From: UBA1756 sp045130235
GTDB taxonomy: Bacteria; Bacteroidota; Bacteroidia; Bacteroidales; WCHB1-69
Assembly (NCBI GenBank): GCA_045130235.1
Contig: JBGUPJ010000034.1
Coordinates: 1 to 64,000 of the forward strand
DNA: 64,000 bases
Direction of reading: 5' to 3'
Shown in pieces: positions 27,255-35,211 of this stretch; within the stretch, counting starts at the first letter, position 1; the number at the start of each line of letters is the position of its first letter. The notes under the pieces are model-generated. The model was not told where the DNA came from and searched no databases. It saw only the letters and a program-made list of their open reading frames with translations. A program made the position numbers and the translations under genes.

Positions 27255-28379
27255 ATGACCCCCAACAAACTATCCTGTCCTAAATGCCAATCAAATGATG
27301 TTCAACGACATCTGAGCAAGTACTATTGTCAAACCTGTGGTTGTGAATGGCAGTTAATTGAAGATGCACCTGTACAGGAAAAGTCGCTGACCATCCGCAA
27401 TAGCACTGCGGAATTTCTGATCTTTCAAGCAGAGACTCAGACCAATGGGGTGGAGGTGTTCTACCGTAATGAAAACCTATGGCTCACCCAGAAAGCCATC
27501 TCTGCTTTGTTTGATGTTGACAGAACGGTGGTTACTAAACATCTGAAAAATATCTTTGAGTCAGGAGAGCTGGTGCGAGAATCAGTATGTGCAAATTTTG
27601 CACATACTGCCGCTGACGGGAAAAGTTATTCTACTAATTTTTACTCGCTGGATGCCGTTATATCTGTGGGTTATCGTGTTAATTCTACCCGCGCTACACA
27701 GTTTCGTCAGTGGGCAACGGCTGTACTACATCAGTTCTCTATCCGTGGCTATGTGCTGGACAAGAAACGAATGGAGAATGGCGCTTTTCTGACCACTGAC
27801 TATTTCGAACATCTATTGGCCGAAATTCGTGAGATTCGATTAAGCGAAAGACGATTGTACCAAAAAGTGACAGACCTTTATGCAACGGCAATAGACTATA
27901 ACAAAGATGCCCCGACCACACGGCAATTTTTTGCAAAAGTGCAAAATAAACTTCACTATGCAATTCATGGGCAAACGGCTGCCGAGTTGATAGTGGCTCG
28001 TGCAAGTGCGGGGAAAGAGCACATGGGGCTTACATCCTGGGAGAATGCACCCCATGGAAAAATTGTAAAAACAGATGTTTCTATTGCGAAAAACTATTTG
28101 GAAAAGAATGAGTTAGAAATTTTAGGTCGAATTGTCAATGCCTTTTTAGAATTAGCTGAAAACAAAGCAAAACGCCATATCCCTATGACGATGGAAGACT
28201 GGTCTAAGCATATTGACCGTTTTCTGTCAATGGATGACTATCAGTTGTTACAAGGTAACGGTAAGGTGACAGCTGATGAGGCAAAAGAATATGCGGAATC
28301 AGAGTTCGAGAAGTATCGTCGGATTCAAGACCAAACATTCCAGTCGGATTTCGACAAATTTTTACAAGAACTTGATTAA
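27255..28379 (+). CDS. RhuM family protein with N-terminal zinc ribbon
   Basis: The product is 374 residues. A zinc ribbon (Cys8, Cys11, Cys25, Cys28) precedes a RhuM ('virulence protein') domain: VEVFYRNENLWLTQKAISALFDVDRTVVTKHLKNIF is the family's HTH-like start (about 66-101), and YRVNSTRATQFRQWAT follows. RhuM genes are repeatedly found next to restriction-modification genes, but a molecular role is not established. The gene sits 12 bp after the McrB-like gene and 7 bp before the nuclease, so it is part of the operon. The zinc ribbon at the front is an addition I do not expect in most RhuM proteins. Confidence 0.85.
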   Translation: MTPNKLSCPKCQSNDVQRHLSKYYCQTCGCEWQLIEDAPVQEKSLTIRNSTAEFLIFQAETQTNGVEVFYRNENLWLTQKAISALFDVDRTVVTKHLKNIFESGELVRESVCANFAHTAADGKSYSTNFYSLDAVISVGYRVNSTRATQFRQWATAVLHQFSIRGYVLDKKRMENGAFLTTDYFEHLLAEIREIRLSERRLYQKVTDLYATAIDYNKDAPTTRQFFAKVQNKLHYAIHGQTAAELIVARASAGKEHMGLTSWENAPHGKIVKTDVSIAKNYLEKNELEILGRIVNAFLELAENKAKRHIPMTMEDWSKHIDRFLSMDDYQLLQGNGKVTADEAKEYAESEFEKYRRIQDQTFQSDFDKFLQELD

Positions 28380-28385
28380 ACTGCC

Positions 28386-30359
28386 ATGTATATCCTATTT
28401 GAAGAGCATCCGTACGAGCCCCACCTGGTAAAGGACATTCTGGCTGGCATTTATGATTTTCAGAAAGATGACAAGTCCGTGAGCGTGCCATTTGTGGGCT
28501 ATTTTTACAATCCGCAACTGCACGATTGTGTGTTTATTCTTCCTAAAGTACTTCTGAACGAGCAAGATAAGCTGGTGGGTATGAAAACGAAAACAGAAGA
28601 GGATGTCGCCCCAGAAGATGTTAGCACCTCTCAGGGACAAGAATATTTGAGAGATAATGACCGCAAGTTTATTTATCAATTTGCTGTGTGGATTTACCGC
28701 GCATTGAGCGTGTTCTACAAATCCAATCCCAATAGTCAGGCCATCTATTACAAACATTTGCCACAAGCAGGCAGGGGCAAACGGAATCGAACTGAAACCC
28801 ATTTGGATGTAGTGCTGTCACTCATGAATTTTTATCGTGAGAACCGCGACTTTGTGATGTTCACCATCAAAAATATCCACCGAGGTTACAACAAAATTAA
28901 TTGGACCCGCACTATCAACCACTCGCAGGCTTTTATCCAAAACAATGAGGTGGTTTATTTGAATCCTGTGAATAAAAAACGGGTGGTGAATGATGAGGAG
29001 GAACTTTTTGTCATCTTCTTCAGTATATTGAATTACCTGAACAAGGAATATGGTTTCAACACCCCTATCGATTTCCAATATGAACTGATACAAGGCAAAC
29101 TGTTCAAGCAGTATTTGAATGGTGTGGGCAAAACCCGCCTGCGGCAAATCAAATACAAATATTTTTCTGATAAAGCCTTGCAACTGTGGGATTTGTGCTA
29201 TGCTTTCTTTGATAATGAATGGAAGCTTGCTATCAATACCCAAACGCAAGAGTATATTTTGGCGAGGAGTTTCCACGTGGTGTTTGAGGCGATGATAGAC
29301 GAACTGATAGGCACCCCCCACAACAAGATTCCAAAAGGTTTGGCCGACCAGCAAGACGGGAAGCGGGTGGACCATCTGTATATTGATAAAGGTCTCTTCG
29401 GTGATATCTATTATATAGGCGACTCAAAATATTATAAACCCGGTAATCAGTTGGGAGATGAAAGTGTGTATAAGCAGTTTACCTACGCCCGCAATGTTAT
29501 TCAGTGGAGGATTGATTTGCAGAATGAGATAAAAGGGAATTGGAAAAGTGAACAGGATTTTAATAATGACCAAAAAGGTGAGTATGCCAAAATCAAGGTG
29601 CGGGATGATTTAACGGAGGGGTACAACTTCATTCCCAATTTCTTCATTTCCGCCTATGTGCGTTCGATGGAATACGATGACGGGAAAAATATTGAGCAGA
29701 GGGCAGATGAAAAAGACACCTATCTTTCTTATCAATTCCCCAACCGGCTATTTGACAGAGATACCCATCTGCTTTCGCATTACGATGTGAATTTTCTTTA
29801 TGTGCTTTCCCTTTACGCACGCAACCGACAAAGTGAGAAACTGGCATGGCAAAAGAAAGTGAGGGAGACTATCCGTAAGAAAACCATTGTTTTCATTGAT
29901 TCTCTATTTGAATTCGCAACATTGAAACCTAAAAATGAAGCGAATCTTAAAGGGGATATAAAAGCACATTTCCACACACTGAATGGGAAAATTTATAGAA
30001 AGGACGATGAAGGTAATCAAATCATTCTTGCTCTTGAGAAAGCTCCGGACTATTTAAAAAAGAATTTGGAATTGCTTTCTGAGATTGAGAATCATTTTGA
30101 AATTTCTCGATATGATCTGTGCAATGATTCATGTTTTGAGAAGCCCACAATCTTTCTTAAAGAACAAATTTTGACCTTTCTTGATGGACTCACCTCCAAT
30201 AATGATGTACAAGAAGTCACAAAGCGCGAAAAAATCCGGACATTTCTTAACGAACTCTCTACTTCTCGGGATAGCCAACCGAAAGAAGATGTTATTCCTA
30301 ACTTGTATCAGGAGGTGCTTTCTTTATCGCAACCCGAAACTTGCCCCATAATCTCTTAA
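28386..30359 (+). CDS. LlaJI-family (McrC-like) restriction endonuclease
   Basis: The product is 657 residues and resembles the LlaJI restriction endonuclease family. A PD-(D/E)xK-type centre is visible: Glu301 region, Asp329 in VDHLYID, then Asp346-Ser-Lys348 in GDSKYY. In LlaJI, R1 (McrB-like) and R2 (nuclease) act together with two methyltransferases, and this operon has the same four components in the same strand order plus RhuM. The N-terminal ~280 residues probably contact the AAA+ ring and the DNA. The last ~60 residues look less conserved. Low-complexity intergenic DNA follows without a clear terminator. Confidence 0.85.
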   Translation: MYILFEEHPYEPHLVKDILAGIYDFQKDDKSVSVPFVGYFYNPQLHDCVFILPKVLLNEQDKLVGMKTKTEEDVAPEDVSTSQGQEYLRDNDRKFIYQFAVWIYRALSVFYKSNPNSQAIYYKHLPQAGRGKRNRTETHLDVVLSLMNFYRENRDFVMFTIKNIHRGYNKINWTRTINHSQAFIQNNEVVYLNPVNKKRVVNDEEELFVIFFSILNYLNKEYGFNTPIDFQYELIQGKLFKQYLNGVGKTRLRQIKYKYFSDKALQLWDLCYAFFDNEWKLAINTQTQEYILARSFHVVFEAMIDELIGTPHNKIPKGLADQQDGKRVDHLYIDKGLFGDIYYIGDSKYYKPGNQLGDESVYKQFTYARNVIQWRIDLQNEIKGNWKSEQDFNNDQKGEYAKIKVRDDLTEGYNFIPNFFISAYVRSMEYDDGKNIEQRADEKDTYLSYQFPNRLFDRDTHLLSHYDVNFLYVLSLYARNRQSEKLAWQKKVRETIRKKTIVFIDSLFEFATLKPKNEANLKGDIKAHFHTLNGKIYRKDDEGNQIILALEKAPDYLKKNLELLSEIENHFEISRYDLCNDSCFEKPTIFLKEQILTFLDGLTSNNDVQEVTKREKIRTFLNELSTSRDSQPKEDVIPNLYQEVLSLSQPETCPIIS

Positions 30360-30394
30360 TCTTTTAATCTTTTCATCTTTTAATCCCCCCCCCC
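30345..30394. repeat. Simple TCTTTTAA repeats and C10 tract
   Basis: Tandem TCTTTTAATC/TCTTTTCATC units end in a run of ten C (30385-30394), five bases ahead of the next start codon. The tract length could slip during replication and affect translation initiation. Confidence 0.75.
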
Positions 30395-30399
30395 AACCT

Positions 30400-30651
30400 A
30401 TGCCCCACACCCTCTACAAAACCCAAGGCACTTGCTCGCAGTTCATCGATGTGACCGTCGATGACGACGGCGTCATCCGGCAAGTCTTCTTCATGGGCGG
30501 ATGCGACGGAAACCTCCAAGGTATCTGCCGCCTAATCACCGGCCAGAAAATCGACGACGTCATCCAAAAACTCAACGGCATCCGCTGCGGCGGCAAACCC
30601 ACCTCCTGCCCCGACCAGCTCTGTCGGGCACTGGAAACCCTCAAACCATAG
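30400..30651 (+). CDS. TSCPD domain protein (TIGR03905 type)
   Basis: The product is 83 residues. It carries the TSCPD motif (TSCPDQLCRAL, about 67-77) with GGCDGNLQGI near 33. Such small proteins look like the C-terminal part of some ribonucleotide reductases and probably bind metal through their cysteines (Cys12, Cys35, Cys43, Cys63, Cys69, Cys74). The precise role is unknown. Confidence 0.85.
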   Translation: MPHTLYKTQGTCSQFIDVTVDDDGVIRQVFFMGGCDGNLQGICRLITGQKIDDVIQKLNGIRCGGKPTSCPDQLCRALETLKP

Positions 30652-30691
30652 CCGCCCCGCCCCGTCTCCGCTCAAAAAGAATAGTTAGACT

Positions 30692-31120
30692 ATGAAAACC
30701 ATCACCATTTCCGCCGCCATCATCCGCGACTCCCATAACCGCATCTTCGCCACCCAACGTGGAGGTGGCGACTGGAAGGACTGGTGGGAGTTTCCGGGCG
30801 GCAAGATCGAGCCGGGCGAAACACCCCAGCAGGCCCTGCGCCGCGAGATCCGCGAGGAACTCGATACCGAAATCACCGTCGGCGAGCTGCTGCATACCGT
30901 GGAATGGAACTACCCCAAGTTCCACCTCACCATGCACTGCTTCCTCTGCACCGTGGAGAGCGGCTCGCTCACCCTGCTCGAGCACGAGGCCGCCCGCTGG
31001 CTCGCCCCCGACGAACTCGCCTCCGTGCAGTGGCTGCCCGCCGATTGGGAGGTGATTGAGGTGCTGAAAAATCGTGGGGCTACTGCTCCACTCCCCCAAA
31101 ATGAGGGGAAAGAATCGTAA
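30692..31120 (+). CDS. MutT-like NUDIX hydrolase
   Basis: The product is 142 residues with a complete Nudix box, GKIEPGETPQQALRREIREEL (about 36-56, matching GX5EX7REUXEE). Its length and the WEFPGGK lead-in match MutT/8-oxo-dGTP diphosphatase, which cleans oxidised nucleotides. The C-terminal LAPDEL...VQWLPAD is also MutT-like. Confidence 0.88.
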   Translation: MKTITISAAIIRDSHNRIFATQRGGGDWKDWWEFPGGKIEPGETPQQALRREIREELDTEITVGELLHTVEWNYPKFHLTMHCFLCTVESGSLTLLEHEAARWLAPDELASVQWLPADWEVIEVLKNRGATAPLPQNEGKES

Positions 31121-31189
31121 TTTTTTTTCTTTGTACGGCAAGCGTTTATGCAAACTCGTACTGCAAAGTGTGCTCCCGTTCTAAGGCAT

Positions 31190-32464
31190 CTACCGCTTCA
31201 CAAACTTCTGCGTGAAAACACCGCCGTCGCTCTGCACTTTTACCTCGTACCACCCAGCCGTCAAGGTGCTGAGGTTGAGCGTGGTGACATCTTCCTGCTG
31301 GAGTACCAACCGGCCCTGACTGTCGTACAGATAGCAGGTGAAATGCTGGCACGACTCCGGCAGCTGGAGGTGGAGCCGGTCGCTGGCCGGGTTCGGATAA
31401 ACGGTGAAGCTTTCGCTCTCCTGTTCCATAATGCCATCCTCTGGATCAACAACAGGCTCCGGATAATTCAGGTGCTCTGCCATAAAGTTCACCGCGATAC
31501 GGAAACAGGTGTCGAATTTCTCGGGAAGCAGAGTGGTAAAACCATCAATGTAGAAGCAATGTTCCTCCCCTTCAAACACATGCATTTCGTGGTCCACCCC
31601 GCGGTGGGTGAGGCGCTGGTCGATGTAATACGAGCCGTACATGTCGGGAAGCACCAGTGAGGTGATACCCAGGAAATTCTCTTCGTAGGGTGCGCCGTAA
31701 TAGAATGAAACGGTCTCGTCGGCTGTGCCATGGATGAGGCAGATGGGAGTCTGGTCGTCGTTGCCAATGATGTTGGTGTCGAGTATGCCGCCCCACTGGG
31801 CCACCAGTCCGGCAATGCTGGGCGAGTACGACAGGTACTCGGGGAAACCGGAAGTGTGTACCCCGCCGAGGTCGCTGTGCCCGCCGATGCCCAAAAAGCC
31901 TTCATCCTCATAAGTCTCTTCCGGTCTTTCATCATCATCCATCCATACGCAGTGCATAGAGGCGATGGTGCCGGCCGAGTTGCCGATGACGAAAATGCGG
32001 TTGGTGTCAATCCGGTAGCCTTCGCAGTTACCCTTGAAGAACCGCACGGCGGCACTCACATCCTGTGCGGCCATGTAGGCGGCGCGAATGAAGTTGGTCT
32101 CCGTGATGCGGTACACGGGCAGCAGCCGGTAGTCGATGGAGGCCACCACATAGCCGTAATGACTGAGTGCTTCAGCGTAGGCCACCATGTCGCACCACGA
32201 GCGGTTGCCCGCGACGAAGGCGCCGCCGAAGACCGTGATCACCAGCGGACGGTAGGCCATGGTGTCGCCAAGGGGGTGGTAAAAGTCAAAGTACAGCGGG
32301 TCGGGGTCATCGGAGCCCACGGGTGCCGCGCTGCTGTATTGCACTTCGCTTTGAACGGCGATTTCATCGAAAACGGGCGACAAAAACCGCTGTCCGTTCT
32401 GTGCCCGCAGCATCAGACTGCTACACAAAGCGAGGCATATCAAAAGGATAAATTTTCTGCTCAT
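31190..32464 (-). CDS. T9SS-exported alpha/beta hydrolase (carboxylesterase)
   Basis: The product is 424 residues. A signal peptide (ends LRAQ) is followed by an esterase/lipase domain: GGAF oxyanion loop (VFGGAFVAGN), nucleophile GNSAGT, acid HGTADET and base EEHCFY. The C-terminal ~75 residues are a T9SS sorting domain (YPNPASDRLHL, GWYEVKV, QKFVKR). The frame is open 63 bases further upstream, but ATG at 32464 begins the signal peptide. The substrate is not predictable; carbohydrate-ester hydrolysis is common in this group. Confidence 0.88.
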   Translation of the reverse strand: MSRKFILLICLALCSSLMLRAQNGQRFLSPVFDEIAVQSEVQYSSAAPVGSDDPDPLYFDFYHPLGDTMAYRPLVITVFGGAFVAGNRSWCDMVAYAEALSHYGYVVASIDYRLLPVYRITETNFIRAAYMAAQDVSAAVRFFKGNCEGYRIDTNRIFVIGNSAGTIASMHCVWMDDDERPEETYEDEGFLGIGGHSDLGGVHTSGFPEYLSYSPSIAGLVAQWGGILDTNIIGNDDQTPICLIHGTADETVSFYYGAPYEENFLGITSLVLPDMYGSYYIDQRLTHRGVDHEMHVFEGEEHCFYIDGFTTLLPEKFDTCFRIAVNFMAEHLNYPEPVVDPEDGIMEQESESFTVYPNPASDRLHLQLPESCQHFTCYLYDSQGRLVLQQEDVTTLNLSTLTAGWYEVKVQSDGGVFTQKFVKR

Positions 32465-32490
32465 ATATGATTTTGTTAAAAATGAAGCCG

Positions 32491-32498
32491 CAAAAATA
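32491..32498 (-). promoter_or_regulatory. -7 element for the esterase gene
   Basis: TATTTTTG on the minus strand, 27 bp before the start codon. It forms a divergent pair with the plus-strand element at 32514. Confidence 0.6.
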
Positions 32499-32513
32499 CA
32501 AAAAAAATTGTTG

Positions 32514-32521
32514 TATCTTTG
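32514..32521 (+). promoter_or_regulatory. -7 element for vsr
   Basis: TATCTTTG followed by CACC on the plus strand, 77 bp ahead of vsr. Confidence 0.6.
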
Positions 32522-32597
32522 CACCATATTTTATTGACAGCCAATATTCCCATCCCATTCTAACGCAAAAGCGCAACTATAAAGCAACGTACGAACC

Positions 32598-33254
32598 ATG
32601 TCCGACCGCCTCTCACCGGAACAGCGCCACCGCTGCATGTCGCACATCCGCAGCCGCAACACCAAGCCCGAGCTGAAGGTGCGGAGGTGGCTGTGGAACC
32701 ACGGCTACCGCTACCGCCTGTGCGTGAAATCGGTGCCCGGCAGTCCCGACATCGTCATGCGCAAATACCGCACCGCCATTTTTGTCAATGGGTGTTTTTG
32801 GCACGGCCACGGGGTGAAATTGAAAATTGAAAATGGAAAATTGAAAAATGGGGAGGGTATTCCTTCGTCCGTTGTCGGAAATGTCCAGCAGGATGGTAGG
32901 GACGCACGGCGTGCGTCCGAAACGGGGAACCTGAATGTGGAAAATTCTCCCTGCTGCAAAATTCCGAATACCAACCGCGATTTCTGGGTCAACAAAATCC
33001 GTCGCAACCAGCAGCGCGACCAGCAGAACTACAAGGATTTACAGGACAACGGCTGGCAGGTGCTGGTGGTGTGGGAATGTCAGCTCGCGCCCAAAAAACT
33101 GGAACAAACGATGTTACAGGTCGAAATCTTGCTTAACGAGAATCTCCTCGCCACCCTGCATCCCAAACGGTTGCGTTACGACCAGCCGGACGAAGCGCCC
33201 CTGCCCGTCGCCGCCGAACCGGAGGGGGAATACCGCCCCCGCTCCAATCCCTGA
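32598..33254 (+). CDS. vsr: Very short patch repair endonuclease (Vsr) with in-frame repeat insertion
   Basis: The product is 218 residues, whereas Vsr proteins usually have about 135-160. The Vsr core is clear: MSHIRSRNTKPELKVRRWLW, GSPDIVM (catalytic Asp), FVNGCFWHGH (catalytic His region), then NTNRDFWVNKIRRN and VLVVWECQL. Between FWHGH and CKIPNTN lie about 45 extra residues encoded by AT-rich repeats and a GGACGCAC palindrome. The last eight residues (EYRPRSNP) are encoded by the edge of another dispersed repeat. Vsr nicks at T:G mismatches arising from 5-methylcytosine deamination; no dcm-type gene is nearby. The insertion splits the His/Cys cluster near the active site, so activity is uncertain. 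Confidence 0.88.
   Translation: MSDRLSPEQRHRCMSHIRSRNTKPELKVRRWLWNHGYRYRLCVKSVPGSPDIVMRKYRTAIFVNGCFWHGHGVKLKIENGKLKNGEGIPSSVVGNVQQDGRDARRASETGNLNVENSPCCKIPNTNRDFWVNKIRRNQQRDQQNYKDLQDNGWQVLVVWECQLAPKKLEQTMLQVEILLNENLLATLHPKRLRYDQPDEAPLPVAAEPEGEYRPRSNP
32811..32950 (+). repeat. Composite repeat inserted in frame in vsr
   Basis: About 140 bp hold GAAAATTGAAAA-type AT repeats (about 32817-32850), a unique middle part and a GGACGCAC palindrome (32900-32918). The frame stays open throughout. Confidence 0.8.
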
Positions 33255-33276
33255 TTCAGAAAAAACAGCATCTCAG

Positions 33277-33516
33277 CTATGCATCATATTGCCCCTTATA
33301 AATGTTGATGGGGTTGAGGTCGAATTCGTTATCTCCCCACGCAAGAGTGCCATCTTCCACTCTAAATTGTCTGAATTTGTCCAAATCTAAATACTGTCGG
33401 ATAATGGGCAATCGGCTTTGGGAAAGAAAACCATATAGGTCGATGTCGCGGCTGGTGCCATCATCGAACAGAACTTTGATGCGGTAATCTGCCAAATAGG
33501 TTGCCTGTTTGATCAT
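33277..33516 (-). CDS. DUF2442 domain protein
   Basis: The product is 79 residues and matches the small DUF2442 family: ATYLADYRIKVLFDDG, DLYGFL and a C-terminal GTLAWGDNEFDLNPI. Members are often paired with a DUF4160 partner, in an arrangement that resembles toxin-antitoxin modules. No partner is seen here. The ATG at 33516 is the second of two close starts. Repeat DNA lies directly upstream. Confidence 0.8.
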   Translation of the reverse strand: MIKQATYLADYRIKVLFDDGTSRDIDLYGFLSQSRLPIIRQYLDLDKFRQFRVEDGTLAWGDNEFDLNPINIYKGQYDA

Positions 33517-33562
33517 TACTCTTATCATCTCTTCATCTCTTCATCTTTTCCTCTTTTCCTCT
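33513..33562. repeat. Simple TCATCTCT/TCTTTTCC repeats
   Basis: Pyrimidine-rich 8-9-base units in tandem, similar in style to those at 30345-30384. Confidence 0.7.
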
Positions 33563-33563
33563 C

Positions 33564-33745
33564 ATTTTGGGCGGCCCGGCTCCCTGCGGTCGCCGTCGGG
33601 CTTTCCGCTTTACTTCGCTTCGCTCGTGCTCGCTCCAATCCCTGCCGCAACCGAACCTCGGGGCGGGGTCGGCATATCCCATTCTGCCATGGGGGTAGGG
33701 GCTTCCCAATCCAGACGCACGCCGTCAGGTGTGCGGGTGGAAGAT
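33564..33745 (+). repeat. Dispersed GC-rich repeat, copy 1
   Basis: It begins TTTGGGCGGCCCGGCTCC, continues through CGCTCCAATCCCTGCCGC and AACCTCGG, and ends in a degenerate GACGCACGCCG palindrome. It matches copy 2 at 52679-52845 over about 160 bp and an inverted, shorter copy 3 at 60659-60745. The region from 33517 to 33890 holds no credible gene; a 97-codon frame across it is repeat read-through. Confidence 0.85.
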
Positions 33746-33891
33746 TCCGTCGCTCTTATTGTTTCCAACCATCAAGAAACCTATCTGTTTTTCTTTCAAT
33801 GAGTTTCATAGTATTCTATCACATTTTCGGCTAAAAAAACACCAAAAAAATCACATTTTCGATTCATGGATGGTGTAATTTAAAAATATTG

Positions 33892-33899
33892 TATTTTTG
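33892..33899 (+). promoter_or_regulatory. -7 element
   Basis: TATTTTTG followed by TGC, 18 bp ahead of the next start codon. Confidence 0.55.
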
Positions 33900-33917
33900 T
33901 GCATTCAAAAAATCAGC

Positions 33918-34523
33918 ATGAAAAAACTTTTTATTATCTTTTTTGCTGTCATTTCATTGTCCCACGTTTTTGCACAGGAAAGCGACTGTAAAATATCATA
34001 CGAAAAGTTAAAAGACAATTTATACTACGATGCCTCGCATCATTTTTTGGCTGTTTTTGTAAACCTTGACTATGGGCTTTCTCAGATGCTCGTACAAGAC
34101 TATGTGCTCCGTTCGATGGAGCTGCGTCACCATGATGAGGGTTGCAGATGGGAGGATCCTCACCATTGGGTTGAAGAATATCGCCCAGCAGTTTTGGTGG
34201 GGGATGAGATAAAATATTTGAAGATACATTACTATATTAAAGAGACAGATGACACGCCAATGATTCCTACGCGTAGCGGGAAGTGCAATACATTGGTCAA
34301 GTGTGAAATTGTGGGGACACCGACTTTGGTACTCCAATTTCTTTCACACTATTGGGAGCGGGAGGTTGAAATAGGAGGTCCCAGCAAAGGCGAAAAGGCG
34401 CATATTGATTTTATGGGTGATCATATCGCCTTGTATCATATCAATGACAATCTTTATAAAATTGTCATCACGGATAATGGAAGAAATTTCAACTACAAGT
34501 GCAATTTCAGGAAAGAAAAGTGA
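33918..34523 (+). CDS. Hypothetical secreted protein
   Basis: The product is 201 residues. A signal peptide (MKKLFIIFF...VFAQ) precedes a mostly beta-rich domain with no motif I recognise. There are few cysteines and no lipobox or T9SS tail, so it may be periplasmic. The ATG at 33918 gives the best signal peptide; an earlier start would overlap the promoter. A FISUMP gene follows 24 bp later, so the two may be co-transcribed. Confidence 0.75.
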   Translation: MKKLFIIFFAVISLSHVFAQESDCKISYEKLKDNLYYDASHHFLAVFVNLDYGLSQMLVQDYVLRSMELRHHDEGCRWEDPHHWVEEYRPAVLVGDEIKYLKIHYYIKETDDTPMIPTRSGKCNTLVKCEIVGTPTLVLQFLSHYWEREVEIGGPSKGEKAHIDFMGDHIALYHINDNLYKIVITDNGRNFNYKCNFRKEK

Positions 34524-34547
34524 CTTTTCAATAATTAAAATTTTCCA

Positions 34548-35201
34548 ATGAAAAATTTCCCAATATTGTTATTTACATTGATGATGTTGGCTTGCGAAGC
34601 AAAGCTTTTTTCGCAGAACATTATCCCTCATGCCGTAACCGACATCGACGGAAATACCTACAACGCTGTACAAATTGGGGAGCAAATATGGACGGCGGAG
34701 AATATGCGGGCCAAACGCGATTGTGAGGGAAATGAGTTATACACCTACTGTCCTGATAATAACCCCAAAAATGTTGCCAAGTATGGCTATCTGTACACGT
34801 GGCCTGAAGCCAAGAAGGCTTGTCCTGCAGGATGGCATCTGCCCACCAATGAGGAGTGGAAACAGCTTAAAAAGTACGTTATGAGTCAAAAACAGTATGT
34901 TTGTGGGGATGACAGTACGAATATTGCAAAGGCTTTGGCATCCCAATCCGGGTGGAAAAGTTGCGAGAGTTCTTACGAATGGGATATCTGCAACAAGCCA
35001 GGCAGCAATAATGCCACGGGGTTTAATGCTCTTCCTGCCGGAGACATAGAGGGCCATTTTGGCATCTATGCCCGCTTTTGGACTGCTGGCGATAGCTATG
35101 GTACGGTAATCTACCGTTCATTGTATTACGGTGCCGGTGAAGAGTACGGATACTATTATGTTAGCTACAATGCTTTCTCGGTACGGTGTGTGAAAGATTA
35201 A
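34548..35201 (+). CDS. Secreted FISUMP domain protein
   Basis: The product is 217 residues: a signal peptide (about 1-22), then one FISUMP domain with ITDIDGN-like VTDIDGNTYNAVQIG, WTAENMRA, GYLYTWPEA, CPAGWHLPTNEEW and the terminal FSVRCVKD. This is the same domain found in the giant protein and at 60767-61555. Here it stands alone, so it defines the minimal domain. Function unknown. Confidence 0.88.
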   Translation: MKNFPILLFTLMMLACEAKLFSQNIIPHAVTDIDGNTYNAVQIGEQIWTAENMRAKRDCEGNELYTYCPDNNPKNVAKYGYLYTWPEAKKACPAGWHLPTNEEWKQLKKYVMSQKQYVCGDDSTNIAKALASQSGWKSCESSYEWDICNKPGSNNATGFNALPAGDIEGHFGIYARFWTAGDSYGTVIYRSLYYGAGEEYGYYYVSYNAFSVRCVKD

Positions 35202-35211
35202 ATACCTTCTC

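Noticed and set aside
33509..33802. 97-codon plus-strand open frame
   Set aside because: It is read-through of simple repeats and the dispersed GC-rich repeat.
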